From NCBI GenBank assembly GCA_910578505.1, contig CAJTPV010000018.1:1-60041 (forward strand): a stretch of DNA of 60,041 bases. Direction: 5' to 3'. The notes beneath the pieces were generated by a model. It ran no database searches and was not told the origin of the DNA. It saw only the letters and a program-made list of their open reading frames with translations. Origin of the DNA: an uncultured Oscillospiraceae bacterium (GTDB taxonomy: Bacteria; Bacillota; Clostridia; Oscillospirales; Oscillospiraceae). The position numbers and the translations under genes were made by a program. This document shows, in pieces, positions 1 to 7,921 of the stretch; the first letter of the stretch is position 1; every line of letters begins with the position of its first letter.

Positions 1-116
1 GGAAAAAAGGCTCCCCTGAAAGGGGAGCTGGCACGCGAAGCGTGACTGAGGGGTCTTCGCCGAAGCGTGACTGAGGGGTCTCCGCATTCTGGCACATTTT
101 TTCGCCCGCGAGTATA
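1..116 (-). repeat. MITE-like multi-hairpin repeat, copy 1 (left part outside the window)
   Basis: This is the right half of a repeat family that recurs at 40457, 47035, 52379 and 59962. It carries the palindrome CTCCCCTGAAAGGGGAG, the ACGC/GCGT hairpin and a GAGGGGTC box, and it ends in CCCGCGAGTATA. Compared with the 52379 copy it has an extra tandem copy of the segment CGAAGCGTGACTGAGGGGTC. It is oriented like the 52379 and 59962 copies. Bases 117-272, between it and the potD terminator, show nothing I can name. Confidence 0.8.
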
Positions 117-272
117 CATGGCCAGTCCTCAACGGATTTTAAGCACCTTCATGGTCCGCCGCGACGGCTATCGCGTCCGTATCGACGATGTGCAGCATAA
201 TATAGGGGGGTACCTGCGGTCTGCCGGGGGCGAAGCATGCGCCGGGATCCAATACCGCAGGATGCATACAAA

Positions 273-301
273 GGGCGGGGGCTGCCATGCAGCCTCCGCC
301 C
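273..301 (-). terminator. Candidate terminator of the pot operon
   Basis: A GC-rich inverted repeat (GGCGG-GGGCTGC / GCAGCCT-CCGCC) lies 20 bases beyond the potD stop. On the minus strand it is followed by only a short T stretch (CCCTTTGT), so it may be a weak or Rho-assisted terminator. Confidence 0.45.
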
Positions 302-319
302 AAATCGCAGCTGATTTTG

Positions 320-1408
320 TCAAATCCGCAGATCGACCCACAGGTCCGTATACAGCTGTAGGGTATCGCCGGGAAGATTGAGATACGCCTCGCAGTTTTC
401 CAGCACCTCCTTGGGCGCGGCCATGACCTCGTACAGCTCCGGGTCCAAAGGCTCGCCGTTCTGCTCCTCGTAGTAGGCCGGGTACTGCTCCAGGGCCTCT
501 GCGTTGGGGGACGCATACCAGATATAGTCCATGTTGGCCAGGCACGCCTCTGTGGAGCAGATGAAATTGATCCACTCCATGGCCTCCGTCTTGTGCTCCG
601 CGTCCTTCAGCACGCACATGGCGTCCACAAACCAGTTGCTGCCCTCCTTGGGCACCACGAAGCGCAGGTCGCTGTTGTTGCTGTGCATGGAGAGGAAGTC
701 GCCGGCGTAATAGGTGCAGAGCGCGGTCTCGCCGGCCTCCATCTTGTCGTACAGCTCATCCATGAAAAAGCCCTGATACACGCCTGCGTCCCGTGCGTCG
801 GCGATCAGCTGATACGCCTCCCGGATTTCGGCCTCGTCCGTGGTGTTGACGGAGTGGCCCAGGTACATCAGCGCCGCGCCGATAGCGTCCCGTGGATTGC
901 CGATCATGCCCACCTGTCCGGCATACTTGGTGTCAAAGAGGGCGGACCAGCTGTCGATCTCCCCGCCGGTCATGGCCGGGTTGTAGATGATGCCCAGAGT
1001 GCCCCAGGTGTAGGGCACAGCATACTTGTTTTCCGGGTCAAAGGACAGATTTTTGTACTGGCTGTCGATTTTCTCATAGTTGGGGATCAGGCTGAAATCC
1101 AGCTCTGAGAGCATATCCTCCGCGATCATCTGGCCGATCATGTAGTCGGACGGGACGATCACGTCATAGTCGCTGCCGCCCTGCTTGATGAGGGCGTACA
1201 TGGTCTCGTTGCTCTCTGCCGTCTGATAGTTGACCGTGATGCCGGTTTCCTTCTCAAACTGCTCGATGAGGTCGGGGTCGATGTTCTCCCCCCAGCCGCA
1301 CACGTTGACCACGCGGTTCCCGTCACCGCCATTCCCGCCGCCGGAAGAACAGGCCGCCAGGGACAGCGCCAACGACAACGCAAGGACCCATACAAGGATT
1401 CTTTTCAT
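320..1408 (-). CDS. potD: Spermidine/putrescine ABC transporter substrate-binding lipoprotein
   Basis: This is the extracellular solute-binding protein of a polyamine ABC importer, 362 residues. The N-terminus is a lipoprotein signal peptide with lipobox LAAC (Cys about residue 20) followed by a Ser/Gly-rich linker, so the protein is tethered to the outer membrane face. The mature part has the periplasmic-binding-protein type 2 fold signature of PotD/PotF, with VNVCGWGENIDPDLIEQFEKE near the start and SDYMIGQM around residue 87. The start has GGAGGTAA upstream. It is the last gene of potABCD, 28 bases after potC, and delivers polyamine to the PotBC channel. Whether it prefers spermidine or putrescine cannot be told by eye. 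Confidence 0.93.
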   Translation of the reverse strand: MKRILVWVLALSLALSLAACSSGGGNGGDGNRVVNVCGWGENIDPDLIEQFEKETGITVNYQTAESNETMYALIKQGGSDYDVIVPSDYMIGQMIAEDMLSELDFSLIPNYEKIDSQYKNLSFDPENKYAVPYTWGTLGIIYNPAMTGGEIDSWSALFDTKYAGQVGMIGNPRDAIGAALMYLGHSVNTTDEAEIREAYQLIADARDAGVYQGFFMDELYDKMEAGETALCTYYAGDFLSMHSNNSDLRFVVPKEGSNWFVDAMCVLKDAEHKTEAMEWINFICSTEACLANMDYIWYASPNAEALEQYPAYYEEQNGEPLDPELYEVMAAPKEVLENCEAYLNLPGDTLQLYTDLWVDLRI

Positions 1409-1436
1409 TTTTGCGTGTTACCTCCAAAAGTAGACA

Positions 1437-2279
1437 TTATTTTTGCTGCTGCTTCGCTTCCCGGACGTTTACGACCACCAGGAGCGTCAGAACAGTAACA
1501 AACAACAGGGATGATACGGCGTTGATCTTGGGGCTGATACGCTTTTTCGTCATGCCGTAGACCTCCATCGCCAGCGTGGAAGTCCTGGACCCGGCGGTAA
1601 AATAGGAGATGACGAAATCGTCCACGCTCATGGTAAACGCGATCAGCGCGCCGGACACGATGCCCGGCATAATCTCCGGCAGCACCACCTTCCGGAACGC
1701 CTGCATCCACGTACAGCCCAGATCCTGAGCCGCGTCGATGAGGTTCTTGTCCATCTGCCGCAGCTTCGGCATGACGGACAAAATGACATAGGGGATGTCG
1801 AACGTCAGGTGGGCGATCAGCAGGGTCACAAAGCCCATATGCAGCCGGGTTGGCAGCTGAAACAGCCCCAGGGAGTTGAACCAACCGGCAAAGCCGCTCC
1901 ACGCGCCGAAAAACGCCACAAACAGCAGGCACAGGCTGACGCCGGTGACAATATCCGCATTGGTCATAGGGATGTTGTTGATGGTCATCAGCGGCCCCCG
2001 GACCCGCTTTTTCATGTTGTAGAAGCCCACCGCCGCCAGCGTGCCCGCCACGGTGGCAATGGCCGTCGCTGCCAGGGAGACCAGCAGCGTGGTCCCAATC
2101 GCGCCGGTAATGGCGCTGTCCCGGAAGAGCTCCGCATACCAGTCCAGGGTAAAGCCCTGCCAGACCGTGCGGCTCTTGGAGTCGTTGAAGGAAAAGACGA
2201 TCAGGACAAAGATGGGCGCATACAGGAACAGGAACACCAGCGCCATGAAAAACCGGTTCAGCTTCGACGATTTTTTCAT
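1437..2279 (-). CDS. potC: Spermidine/putrescine ABC transporter permease
   Basis: This is the second membrane subunit of the polyamine importer, 280 residues with about six transmembrane helices. The EAA loop that docks on the ATPase is visible as AAQDLGCTWMQAFRKVVLPEIMPG in the second half. I start it at the ATG that shares one base with the potB stop (TGATG), because homology begins at MKKSSKLNRFF; an upstream in-frame ATG would add 19 unconserved residues. The overlap implies translational coupling to potB. Confidence 0.93.
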   Translation of the reverse strand: MKKSSKLNRFFMALVFLFLYAPIFVLIVFSFNDSKSRTVWQGFTLDWYAELFRDSAITGAIGTTLLVSLAATAIATVAGTLAAVGFYNMKKRVRGPLMTINNIPMTNADIVTGVSLCLLFVAFFGAWSGFAGWFNSLGLFQLPTRLHMGFVTLLIAHLTFDIPYVILSVMPKLRQMDKNLIDAAQDLGCTWMQAFRKVVLPEIMPGIVSGALIAFTMSVDDFVISYFTAGSRTSTLAMEVYGMTKKRISPKINAVSSLLFVTVLTLLVVVNVREAKQQQK

Positions 2280-3133
2280 CACAGCATCACCGCCTGTTCC
2301 TCGCCCTCGCCGAAGCGGTTCATCACCGCCATGCACACCACGACAATCACCATCATTACCAGCGCAATGGCGGAGCCCAGATACGGGTTGTAGGCCGTGC
2401 CCAGAAACTGCTGCTCAATGAGGTCGCCCAGCAGCAGCTCGTTGTTGCCGCCCAGCAGCTTTGAGATAGCGAAGGTGGACACGGACGGCACAAACACCAT
2501 CGTCACCCCGGACAGCACCCCCGGCAGGCTCAGGGGCAGAATCACCTTCCGGAACACGCCCACAGAGTTGGCCCCCAGGTCCCGGGCCGCCTCAACGAGG
2601 CTCACGTCCAGCTTTTCGATCACGGAGTAGATGGGCAGGATCATGAACGGCAGGTAGTTGTACACCATGCCCAGCACCACCGCGCCCTGGGTGTTGATCA
2701 TGCGGAAATACTCAATATCCGTGCCAAAGACGCCGTTGATCAGCCGGAAAAGGCCGATGGCCGCAAAAAAGCGGTTGAGAAGCCCCGTGTTTTCCAGAAT
2801 GGACATCCACGCATAGGTCCGCAGCAGGAAGTTCATCCACATGGGCAGCATCACCAGCATCATGGCGATCCGCTGGAACCGGGCCGTTTCCCGGGAAATC
2901 ATGTAGGCGACCGGATAGCCAATCAGCAGGCAGATCACGGTGGCGATGACCGCCAGCTTGAAGGACCGGGTAAAAACCACCGCATAGCTCCCCATGCGGG
3001 AGAAATTCTCCAGCGTAAACCCGCCCCCGGCTGAGGAGAAGGCATAGATGACCACCATCACGATGGGGGCCAGCACGAACAGCGCCAGCCAGCCCACATA
3101 AGGTACGGCAAAAGCGGCCCGTTTATTCCCCAT
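2279..3133 (-). CDS. potB: Spermidine/putrescine ABC transporter permease
   Basis: This is the first membrane subunit of the polyamine importer, 284 residues, with six predicted helices and an EAA motif (EAARDLGANSVGVFRKVILPL). The chosen start, MGNKRAAF, overlaps the end of potA by 11 bases; an earlier in-frame start would only add an Arg-rich run read from the potA tail. The order potA-potB-potC-potD is canonical. Confidence 0.92.
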   Translation of the reverse strand: MGNKRAAFAVPYVGWLALFVLAPIVMVVIYAFSSAGGGFTLENFSRMGSYAVVFTRSFKLAVIATVICLLIGYPVAYMISRETARFQRIAMMLVMLPMWMNFLLRTYAWMSILENTGLLNRFFAAIGLFRLINGVFGTDIEYFRMINTQGAVVLGMVYNYLPFMILPIYSVIEKLDVSLVEAARDLGANSVGVFRKVILPLSLPGVLSGVTMVFVPSVSTFAISKLLGGNNELLLGDLIEQQFLGTAYNPYLGSAIALVMMVIVVVCMAVMNRFGEGEEQAVML

Positions 3134-4286
3134 ATCCGCCCTCCTCCTCCGCCGCATCCATCTCGTCGTATTCCTCCGAATAGGAGCTGTAGTCGCCGAA
3201 CATGCCGGAATACTGGCTCTTGTGCATGATGTGGATGTCGTCCGGGTTCAGGATGATGCCGATGGTCTCCCCCTCCGGGTGGTAGTCGGTGGTCTGGATG
3301 AGCCACTTGAAGCCCTTGAAGTCCACGATGGTGTCGTAGTGGACGCCCTTGAAGGTGACGGACGTGACCGTTCCCTTCAGCTGGCCCTTCTCCACCGGCA
3401 CGATGTCGATGTCCTCCGGCCGGATGACCACGTCCACCGGCTCCTTGGGGGCGAAGCCCTTATCCAGGCACTTGAATCTGCGGTTGAAAAACTCCACCAC
3501 ATAGTCCTCGTGCATAATGCCGTCCAGGATGTTGCTCTCGCCGATGAAGTCCGCCACAAAGGCGTTCTTCGGCTCGTTATAGATGTCCTCCGGCGTACCG
3601 ATCTGCTGGATCTTCCCCTGGTCCATGACCACGATGGTGTCGCTCATGGCCAGGGCCTCCTCCTGGTCGTGGGTCACGTAGATGAAGGTGATCCCCAGCT
3701 GCTGCTGGATGCGCTTCAGCTCGCTCTGCATGTCCTTGCGCAGCCGCAGGTCCAGAGCGCCCAGGGGCTCGTCCAGCAGCAGCACCTTGGGCCGGTTCAC
3801 CAGGGCCCTGGCAATGGCCACCCGCTGCTGCTGGCCGCCGGACAGCTCCGTCACCTTCCGGTTTTCAAAGCCCTTCAGGCTCACCACCGCCAGCATCTCC
3901 AGGACCCGCTGGCGGATCTCCGCCTCCGGGATCTTGATCTTCTTCTTTCTGCCGCCCTCCTCCGCCGTCTTGGGGATTCGCAGGCCGAAGGCCACGTTCT
4001 CGAAGACGTTGAGGTGCGGGAACAGGGCATACCGCTGGAAGACAGTATTGACCTGCCGCAAATGCGGCGGAATATCATTCATCCTCACACCATCGAACAG
4101 CACTTCGCCGGAAGTGGGCGTAATAAAGCCGCCAATGATGCGCAAGGTGGTGGTCTTGCCGCAGCCACTGGGTCCGAGTAATGTGAGGAACTCACTGTCA
4201 TTAAAATATAGATTGATGTGATCGAGAACCAGCTCGCCGTCAAACGCCATGCAGCAATCTGCAAGGCGAATCAACTCTTTGGACAT
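3123..4286 (-). CDS. potA: Spermidine/putrescine ABC transporter ATP-binding protein
   Basis: This is the cytoplasmic ATPase that powers polyamine import, 387 residues. It shows Walker A GPSGCGKT (38-45), a Q-loop near Gln84, signature LSGGQ (148-152) and Walker B VLLLDEP (Asp172, Glu173), followed by a C-terminal TOBE-like regulatory domain containing VVIRPEDIDIV. A Lys-rich insertion (GGRKKKIKIPEAE, about 111-123) lies between the Q-loop and the signature. The C-terminus is acidic and Tyr-rich. The start is set by GGGGGAGG four bases before ATG. First gene of potABCD. Confidence 0.94.
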   Translation of the reverse strand: MSKELIRLADCCMAFDGELVLDHINLYFNDSEFLTLLGPSGCGKTTTLRIIGGFITPTSGEVLFDGVRMNDIPPHLRQVNTVFQRYALFPHLNVFENVAFGLRIPKTAEEGGRKKKIKIPEAEIRQRVLEMLAVVSLKGFENRKVTELSGGQQQRVAIARALVNRPKVLLLDEPLGALDLRLRKDMQSELKRIQQQLGITFIYVTHDQEEALAMSDTIVVMDQGKIQQIGTPEDIYNEPKNAFVADFIGESNILDGIMHEDYVVEFFNRRFKCLDKGFAPKEPVDVVIRPEDIDIVPVEKGQLKGTVTSVTFKGVHYDTIVDFKGFKWLIQTTDYHPEGETIGIILNPDDIHIMHKSQYSGMFGDYSSYSEEYDEMDAAEEEGGYGE

Positions 4287-4352
4287 TATCCTCCCCCGTC
4301 CTTTTTCCAAAATTTTTATCAAAGCCGGAAATATGCTTCAATATAGAAAACA

Positions 4353-4392
4353 GCCTGCTTTCCCTGAAGCTATTTCCCCCAGGAAAGCAGGC
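4353..4392 (-). promoter_or_regulatory. 5' leader hairpin of the pot operon
   Basis: A perfect 11-base-pair inverted repeat (GCCTGCTTTCC / GGAAAGCAGGC, 18-base loop) begins at about the predicted first transcribed base of the pot promoter. On the minus strand it is followed by TGTTTTCT. It could stabilise the mRNA 5' end or act as an attenuator. Confidence 0.6.
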
Positions 4393-4398
4393 AAGCAT

Positions 4399-4427
4399 AC
4401 TATATCTGTTTTATGTCGAATTGTCAA
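4399..4427 (-). promoter_or_regulatory. Promoter of potABCD
   Basis: A -35 TTGACA (4427-4422) and -10 TATAGT (4404-4399) are separated by 17 bases on the minus strand. This is a strong housekeeping-type promoter about 110 bases upstream of potA. The rest of the 4287-4598 intergenic gap holds the leader hairpin and, near 4545-4585, a motif shared with three other intergenic regions. Confidence 0.75.
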
Positions 4428-4598
4428 TGCTGAAATTGGAAATTTTTCTTCCAGACCCCTATTTTTTTTACTATTCACAGCCCAGTATGTATACGCGCGG
4501 CGGGTACGATTAACCGGCATCATGGGTTGGCGCGTTCCGCCGCTTTGTCAGGCATTTTGCTGTCCCGCCTTTGATATAAATAGTGCGGGGGTGAGGAC

Positions 4599-6107
4599 GT
4601 GAAAAAAGGAAATCCGATTTTCTACAGCACGATACTGCTGACCGGAGCCAACTTTCTCCTGCGTCTGGCCGGCATCAGCTTTCAGGTATATCTCTCCAAC
4701 CGTATTGGCGCGGCAGGCATTGGGCTTTTGCAGCTGGTCCTCTCCGTCTCCGCGCTGTCCTTCACCGTTGGCTCGGCAGGCATACGCACCTGCGCCATGT
4801 ACCTGTCCGCCGGAGAGCTGGGCCGAAACCGGCCCGACAATGTTCACAGCGTACTCACCGGCTGCTTTCGATACAGCCTTCTCTTCAGCGGCATGACTGC
4901 GGCGGCGCTCTGGTGGGCCGCGCCGTGGCTGAGCCGGGTCTGGATCGGGGACGGCGCCGCCACCGCCGCGCTGCGCCTGTGCGCGCTGTTTCTGCCTCTC
5001 CGATGCCTCCGCGGTGTCCTGACCGGCTATCTCACCGCCGCCCAGCGGGTGGGCAGCCTGGTGGCGGCAGCATTTCTGGAGCAGGGCTGCGCCATGTCGG
5101 TCACCTTTCTGCTTCTTTCCCGCCGGGTGGGGGTGAGCTCCGGCCAAGCCGCTCTTGCCATGACAGCGGGCAGCTGCGCGGCAGACGCGCTGGGCTTCCT
5201 GGTCCTGCTCCGTCTGCGAGAACGGCGCGTGCCGCGGCGAAAACGCCGCCCCCCCTATGGACAAATCCTCCAGGTCTCCCTGCCGCTGGCGCTGGCCGAC
5301 GCCCTGCGCTCGGGTCTGAACACCATTGAAGATGTCATTATCCCCCGGCAGCTGACCCTTTTTGCCGGCACGGTCAATGCCATGGCGGACTATGGCATGA
5401 TCCGGGGCATGGTCTTCCCGGTGCTGATGTTTCCGGCGGCAATCCTGTTTTCCCTGGCGGAGCTGCTGGTGCCGGAGTTCTCCCGCTGCGCCGCCAGAGG
5501 CAGCAAAAACCGCATCCAGTATCTGGCCCGGCAGGGCCTGCGGGCGGCAATGCTGTTCGGGCTGTGCGCCGGAGGACTGCTGTTTGTGCTGGCCGGGCCG
5601 CTGGGCAGGCTTCTGTATCAGAGCAATCAGGCGGGCCGCCTTCTGCGGCTCTACGCCCCCTTCGTACCCATGCTCTACATGGACGCTCTGGTGGACGCCA
5701 TGTGCAAGGGCCTGGGCCAGCAGAACGCCAACGCGCGGTACAATACGCTGACCTCCTTTCTGGACGTGGTCTTCCTCTGGGTCCTGCTGCCCCGCTTCGG
5801 ACTGAGCGGATATTATTTCAGCTTTGCCGCCACCCATCTCATCAACTTCGCCCTGAGCCTGCGGCGTCTGATGCAGGTATCCGGCATCCGGCTGGAGCCG
5901 GGGAAAATGGCGCGGGCGGCACTCTGCACAGCGGCGGCCTGTGCAGCGGCGGCTCTGCCGGCAGCGGGCGGACTGCCGGCAGCGGGCGGACTGCCGGCAC
6001 AGGGCGGGTGTTATCTGCTGCTGTTGGGCGTACTGTGGCGGCTGCTCCGGGTGGTGGGCCGGGAGGATGTCCGGTGGGTGAAGAGCCTGATGGGAGGCCG
6101 GTGCTGA
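4599..6107 (+). CDS. SpoVB/MurJ/Wzx-family lipid flippase (polysaccharide biosynthesis protein)
   Basis: This is a multi-pass membrane protein of 502 residues in the MOP flippase superfamily, closest by eye to stage V sporulation protein B. It would flip a lipid-linked glycan precursor across the membrane, possibly for spore cortex. The N-terminus (ILLTGANFLLRLAGISFQVYLSNRIG) matches the family. Translation starts at GTG 4599 with GGGGGTGAGG just upstream. Odd feature: near residues 455-470 an 18-bp tandem DNA repeat (about 5955-6007) encodes three LPAAGG-like units. The gene is divergent from the pot operon. The exact substrate cannot be assigned. Confidence 0.8.
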   Translation: MKKGNPIFYSTILLTGANFLLRLAGISFQVYLSNRIGAAGIGLLQLVLSVSALSFTVGSAGIRTCAMYLSAGELGRNRPDNVHSVLTGCFRYSLLFSGMTAAALWWAAPWLSRVWIGDGAATAALRLCALFLPLRCLRGVLTGYLTAAQRVGSLVAAAFLEQGCAMSVTFLLLSRRVGVSSGQAALAMTAGSCAADALGFLVLLRLRERRVPRRKRRPPYGQILQVSLPLALADALRSGLNTIEDVIIPRQLTLFAGTVNAMADYGMIRGMVFPVLMFPAAILFSLAELLVPEFSRCAARGSKNRIQYLARQGLRAAMLFGLCAGGLLFVLAGPLGRLLYQSNQAGRLLRLYAPFVPMLYMDALVDAMCKGLGQQNANARYNTLTSFLDVVFLWVLLPRFGLSGYYFSFAATHLINFALSLRRLMQVSGIRLEPGKMARAALCTAAACAAAALPAAGGLPAAGGLPAQGGCYLLLLGVLWRLLRVVGREDVRWVKSLMGGRC

Positions 6108-6169
6108 CACATTGCTTTTGCCAGGCAGCGGGTTTTTCGCTATCATACAGCCTGTGATGAAAATTCCCC

Positions 6170-6198
6170 TTGCAGAAACTGGAAAACTGGACTATAAT
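6170..6198 (+). promoter_or_regulatory. Promoter of the zinc-ribbon gene
   Basis: TTGCAG (6170-6175) and TATAAT (6193-6198) have an exact 17-base spacer, 70 bases before the start at 6269. Confidence 0.75.
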
Positions 6199-6268
6199 AC
6201 AGATATCACACCAGGGCGGCGCAAAAACACAGCGGCCCAGGGCCGTCTTATTTTGAAAGGAGAAGACC

Positions 6269-6715
6269 ATGAGTTTTTTTGACGAGCTGACCCAGAAGGC
6301 AAAGACAGTTGCCGACAATGTTTCCGGAAAAGCAAAGGAAGTGGCTGACTCAGCCAAGATTTCCGCCGCGATCCTGGCTGAAAAGCGGGAATTGAACAAG
6401 CGCTACTGTGAAATCGGCCAGTGGTACGCCAATGATTACGCTCAGGACGAGATCCCGGAGGCCATTGCCGACGTGATGAAAGCCGTAAAGGACTCCCAGG
6501 AGAAGATTGCCGCCCTGCAGGCTGAGCGGGAAAAGGTGGAGGCCGAGGAGGCCATCCCTACCGAGGAGGGAAAGGTCTGCCCGGTCTGCGGGAAAATCAG
6601 CGACGCCAGATTCTGCCCCCACTGCGGCGCGCCCCTTGTGGAGGCGCCCCAGGCGTCCAAGGAGGATATTGCCGCGCAGCAGACCGCGGACAAAGGTCCG
6701 GACGAGGAAGCGTAA
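6269..6715 (+). CDS. Coiled-coil protein with C-terminal zinc ribbon
   Basis: This is a 148-residue soluble protein. The N-terminal two thirds are charged and helical (repeated Lys/Ala/Asp patterns, a likely coiled coil to about residue 92). It is followed by a four-cysteine zinc ribbon, CPVCGK...FCPHCG, around residues 106-123, and an acidic tail. AGGAG precedes the ATG. Similar small proteins of unknown function are common in Clostridia. It sits alone between its own promoter and a terminator, so it is monocistronic. No enzymatic role is visible. Confidence 0.8.
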   Translation: MSFFDELTQKAKTVADNVSGKAKEVADSAKISAAILAEKRELNKRYCEIGQWYANDYAQDEIPEAIADVMKAVKDSQEKIAALQAEREKVEAEEAIPTEEGKVCPVCGKISDARFCPHCGAPLVEAPQASKEDIAAQQTADKGPDEEA

Positions 6716-6731
6716 CGGTTTTGTCATATCA

Positions 6732-6762
6732 GGCGGGAGGGCGGCAGTTCCTCCCGCTTTTC
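6732..6762 (+). terminator. Rho-independent terminator
   Basis: A GCGGGAGG / CCTCCCGC stem is followed by TTTT, 17 bases after the zinc-ribbon gene stop. Confidence 0.75.
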
Positions 6763-6793
6763 GCGCATTTCCGCCAGAAAGCGAGGTGATCGG

Positions 6794-7675
6794 ATGCTGG
6801 ACCGGAGCGAAATCGGCAAGCGCGGCTACCTCCACGAGGACTACCGCCTGTTCTCTCTGCGGGACAGCCGGGCAATCAAGCTGGACTACCACTACCATGA
6901 ATTTGACAAGCTGGTCTTCCACCTGGCAGGCCGGGCCGAGTACCACATTGAGGGCAAGAGCTATCCCCTCCAGCCCATGGACGTGCTGCTGGTGAGCCGC
7001 AACATGATCCACCTGCCGGTCATCGACCCCAGCCAGAGCTATGAGCGGATGGTGCTCTGGATCAACCGGGACTTTCTCTCCCGCAGCAGCACGGAGGACG
7101 CAGACCTGGCCTCCTGCTTCACCCTGGCCGCCCAGCGGGACCTGTGCCTGTACCGTCCCCAGGGCGAGGACCGGGCGCGCTACCGGGCGCTGTTCAGCCG
7201 GGTGAGGGAAGCGTCCAGCAGCACGGAATTCGGCGCGCGGCTGCTGGCGGACACCTGCGTGCTCCAACTGATGATCGCCCTCAACCGGGACATCCGCACG
7301 CCGCTGCCGGACAGCGGGGCCGCCTGCCGGTTTGACCCAAAGATGGAGGAGGTCACCCGCTACATCCGGGAGCACCTGAGCGAGCGGCTGTCCATCGACC
7401 GTCTGGCCGGGACCTTCTACCTCAGCCGGTACTACCTGATGCACCGCTTCAAAGCCGCCTATGGCTGCACAGTCCACCAGTACATCCAGCAGAAGCGGCT
7501 GCAGGAGGCGGCGGGGAAAATCCGGCAGGGCGTGCCGGTGCTGAAGGCGGCGGAGGAGGCCGGCTTCGGCGATTACTCGGTCTTTCTGCGGGCCTTCCGC
7601 GCCGCCTATGGCTGCAGCCCCCGCGCCGCGGGCCGCTCCCAGTTTGGGCAGGCCGGGCAGGCTGCCCGGGAGTGA
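6794..7675 (+). CDS. AraC-family transcriptional regulator with N-terminal cupin
   Basis: This is a 293-residue regulator. An N-terminal cupin-like sensor domain (HYHEFDKLVFHLAGRAEYHIEG) is followed by a C-terminal pair of helix-turn-helix motifs from about residue 185, including LAGTFYLSRYYLMHRFKAAYG and AAEEAGFGDYSVFLRAFRAAYG. GAGGTGAT precedes the ATG. The first in-frame neighbours are not obvious targets; the gene stands between two terminator-like structures. The ligand is unknown; such cupins often bind sugars or other small metabolites. Confidence 0.88.
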   Translation: MLDRSEIGKRGYLHEDYRLFSLRDSRAIKLDYHYHEFDKLVFHLAGRAEYHIEGKSYPLQPMDVLLVSRNMIHLPVIDPSQSYERMVLWINRDFLSRSSTEDADLASCFTLAAQRDLCLYRPQGEDRARYRALFSRVREASSSTEFGARLLADTCVLQLMIALNRDIRTPLPDSGAACRFDPKMEEVTRYIREHLSERLSIDRLAGTFYLSRYYLMHRFKAAYGCTVHQYIQQKRLQEAAGKIRQGVPVLKAAEEAGFGDYSVFLRAFRAAYGCSPRAAGRSQFGQAGQAARE

Positions 7676-7689
7676 CGAATAAAAAACAG

Positions 7690-7776
7690 AAAACCTCCCA
7701 CTCGGAGGCAAAAAGCGACAAAATAGCGCTGCCAAACAAACTATTTTTTCGCAAGCCGAAGAGGAGGGAGGTTTTT
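7690..7776 (+). terminator. Long imperfect palindrome after the araC-type gene, probable terminator
   Basis: Outer arms AAAACCTCCC (7690-7699) and GGGAGGTTTT (7766-7775) enclose a second pair, GCGACAAAATAG (7715-7726) and CTATTTTTTCGC (7741-7752), with one mismatch. The CGG/CCG triplets at 7703 and 7756 also pair. The 3' arm runs into T5. It can serve as a terminator on the plus strand, but the nested architecture is longer than usual. Confidence 0.6.
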
Positions 7777-7855
7777 GTCATGAGGAAAAAGAGGACAACG
7801 TGAAAGGAAACGGCATTTTGCTGTTTGCCATAGGAATGGCTGCCGAAATTTCCCC

Positions 7856-7884
7856 TTGCCTTTATGGGGCAAATTTGCTAAACT
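7856..7884 (+). promoter_or_regulatory. Promoter of parE-parC
   Basis: TTGCCT (7856-7861) and TAAACT (7879-7884) are separated by 17 bases, 38 bases before the parE start. Confidence 0.55.
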
Positions 7885-7921
7885 GTTGTGCGTAAATGCA
7901 ATCTTTCACGTGGAGGATATT

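Noticed and set aside
139..285. Possible short minus-strand coding sequence ending ADHEGA downstream of potD
   Set aside because: It runs through the pot terminator, has no ribosome site, and matches no family I know.
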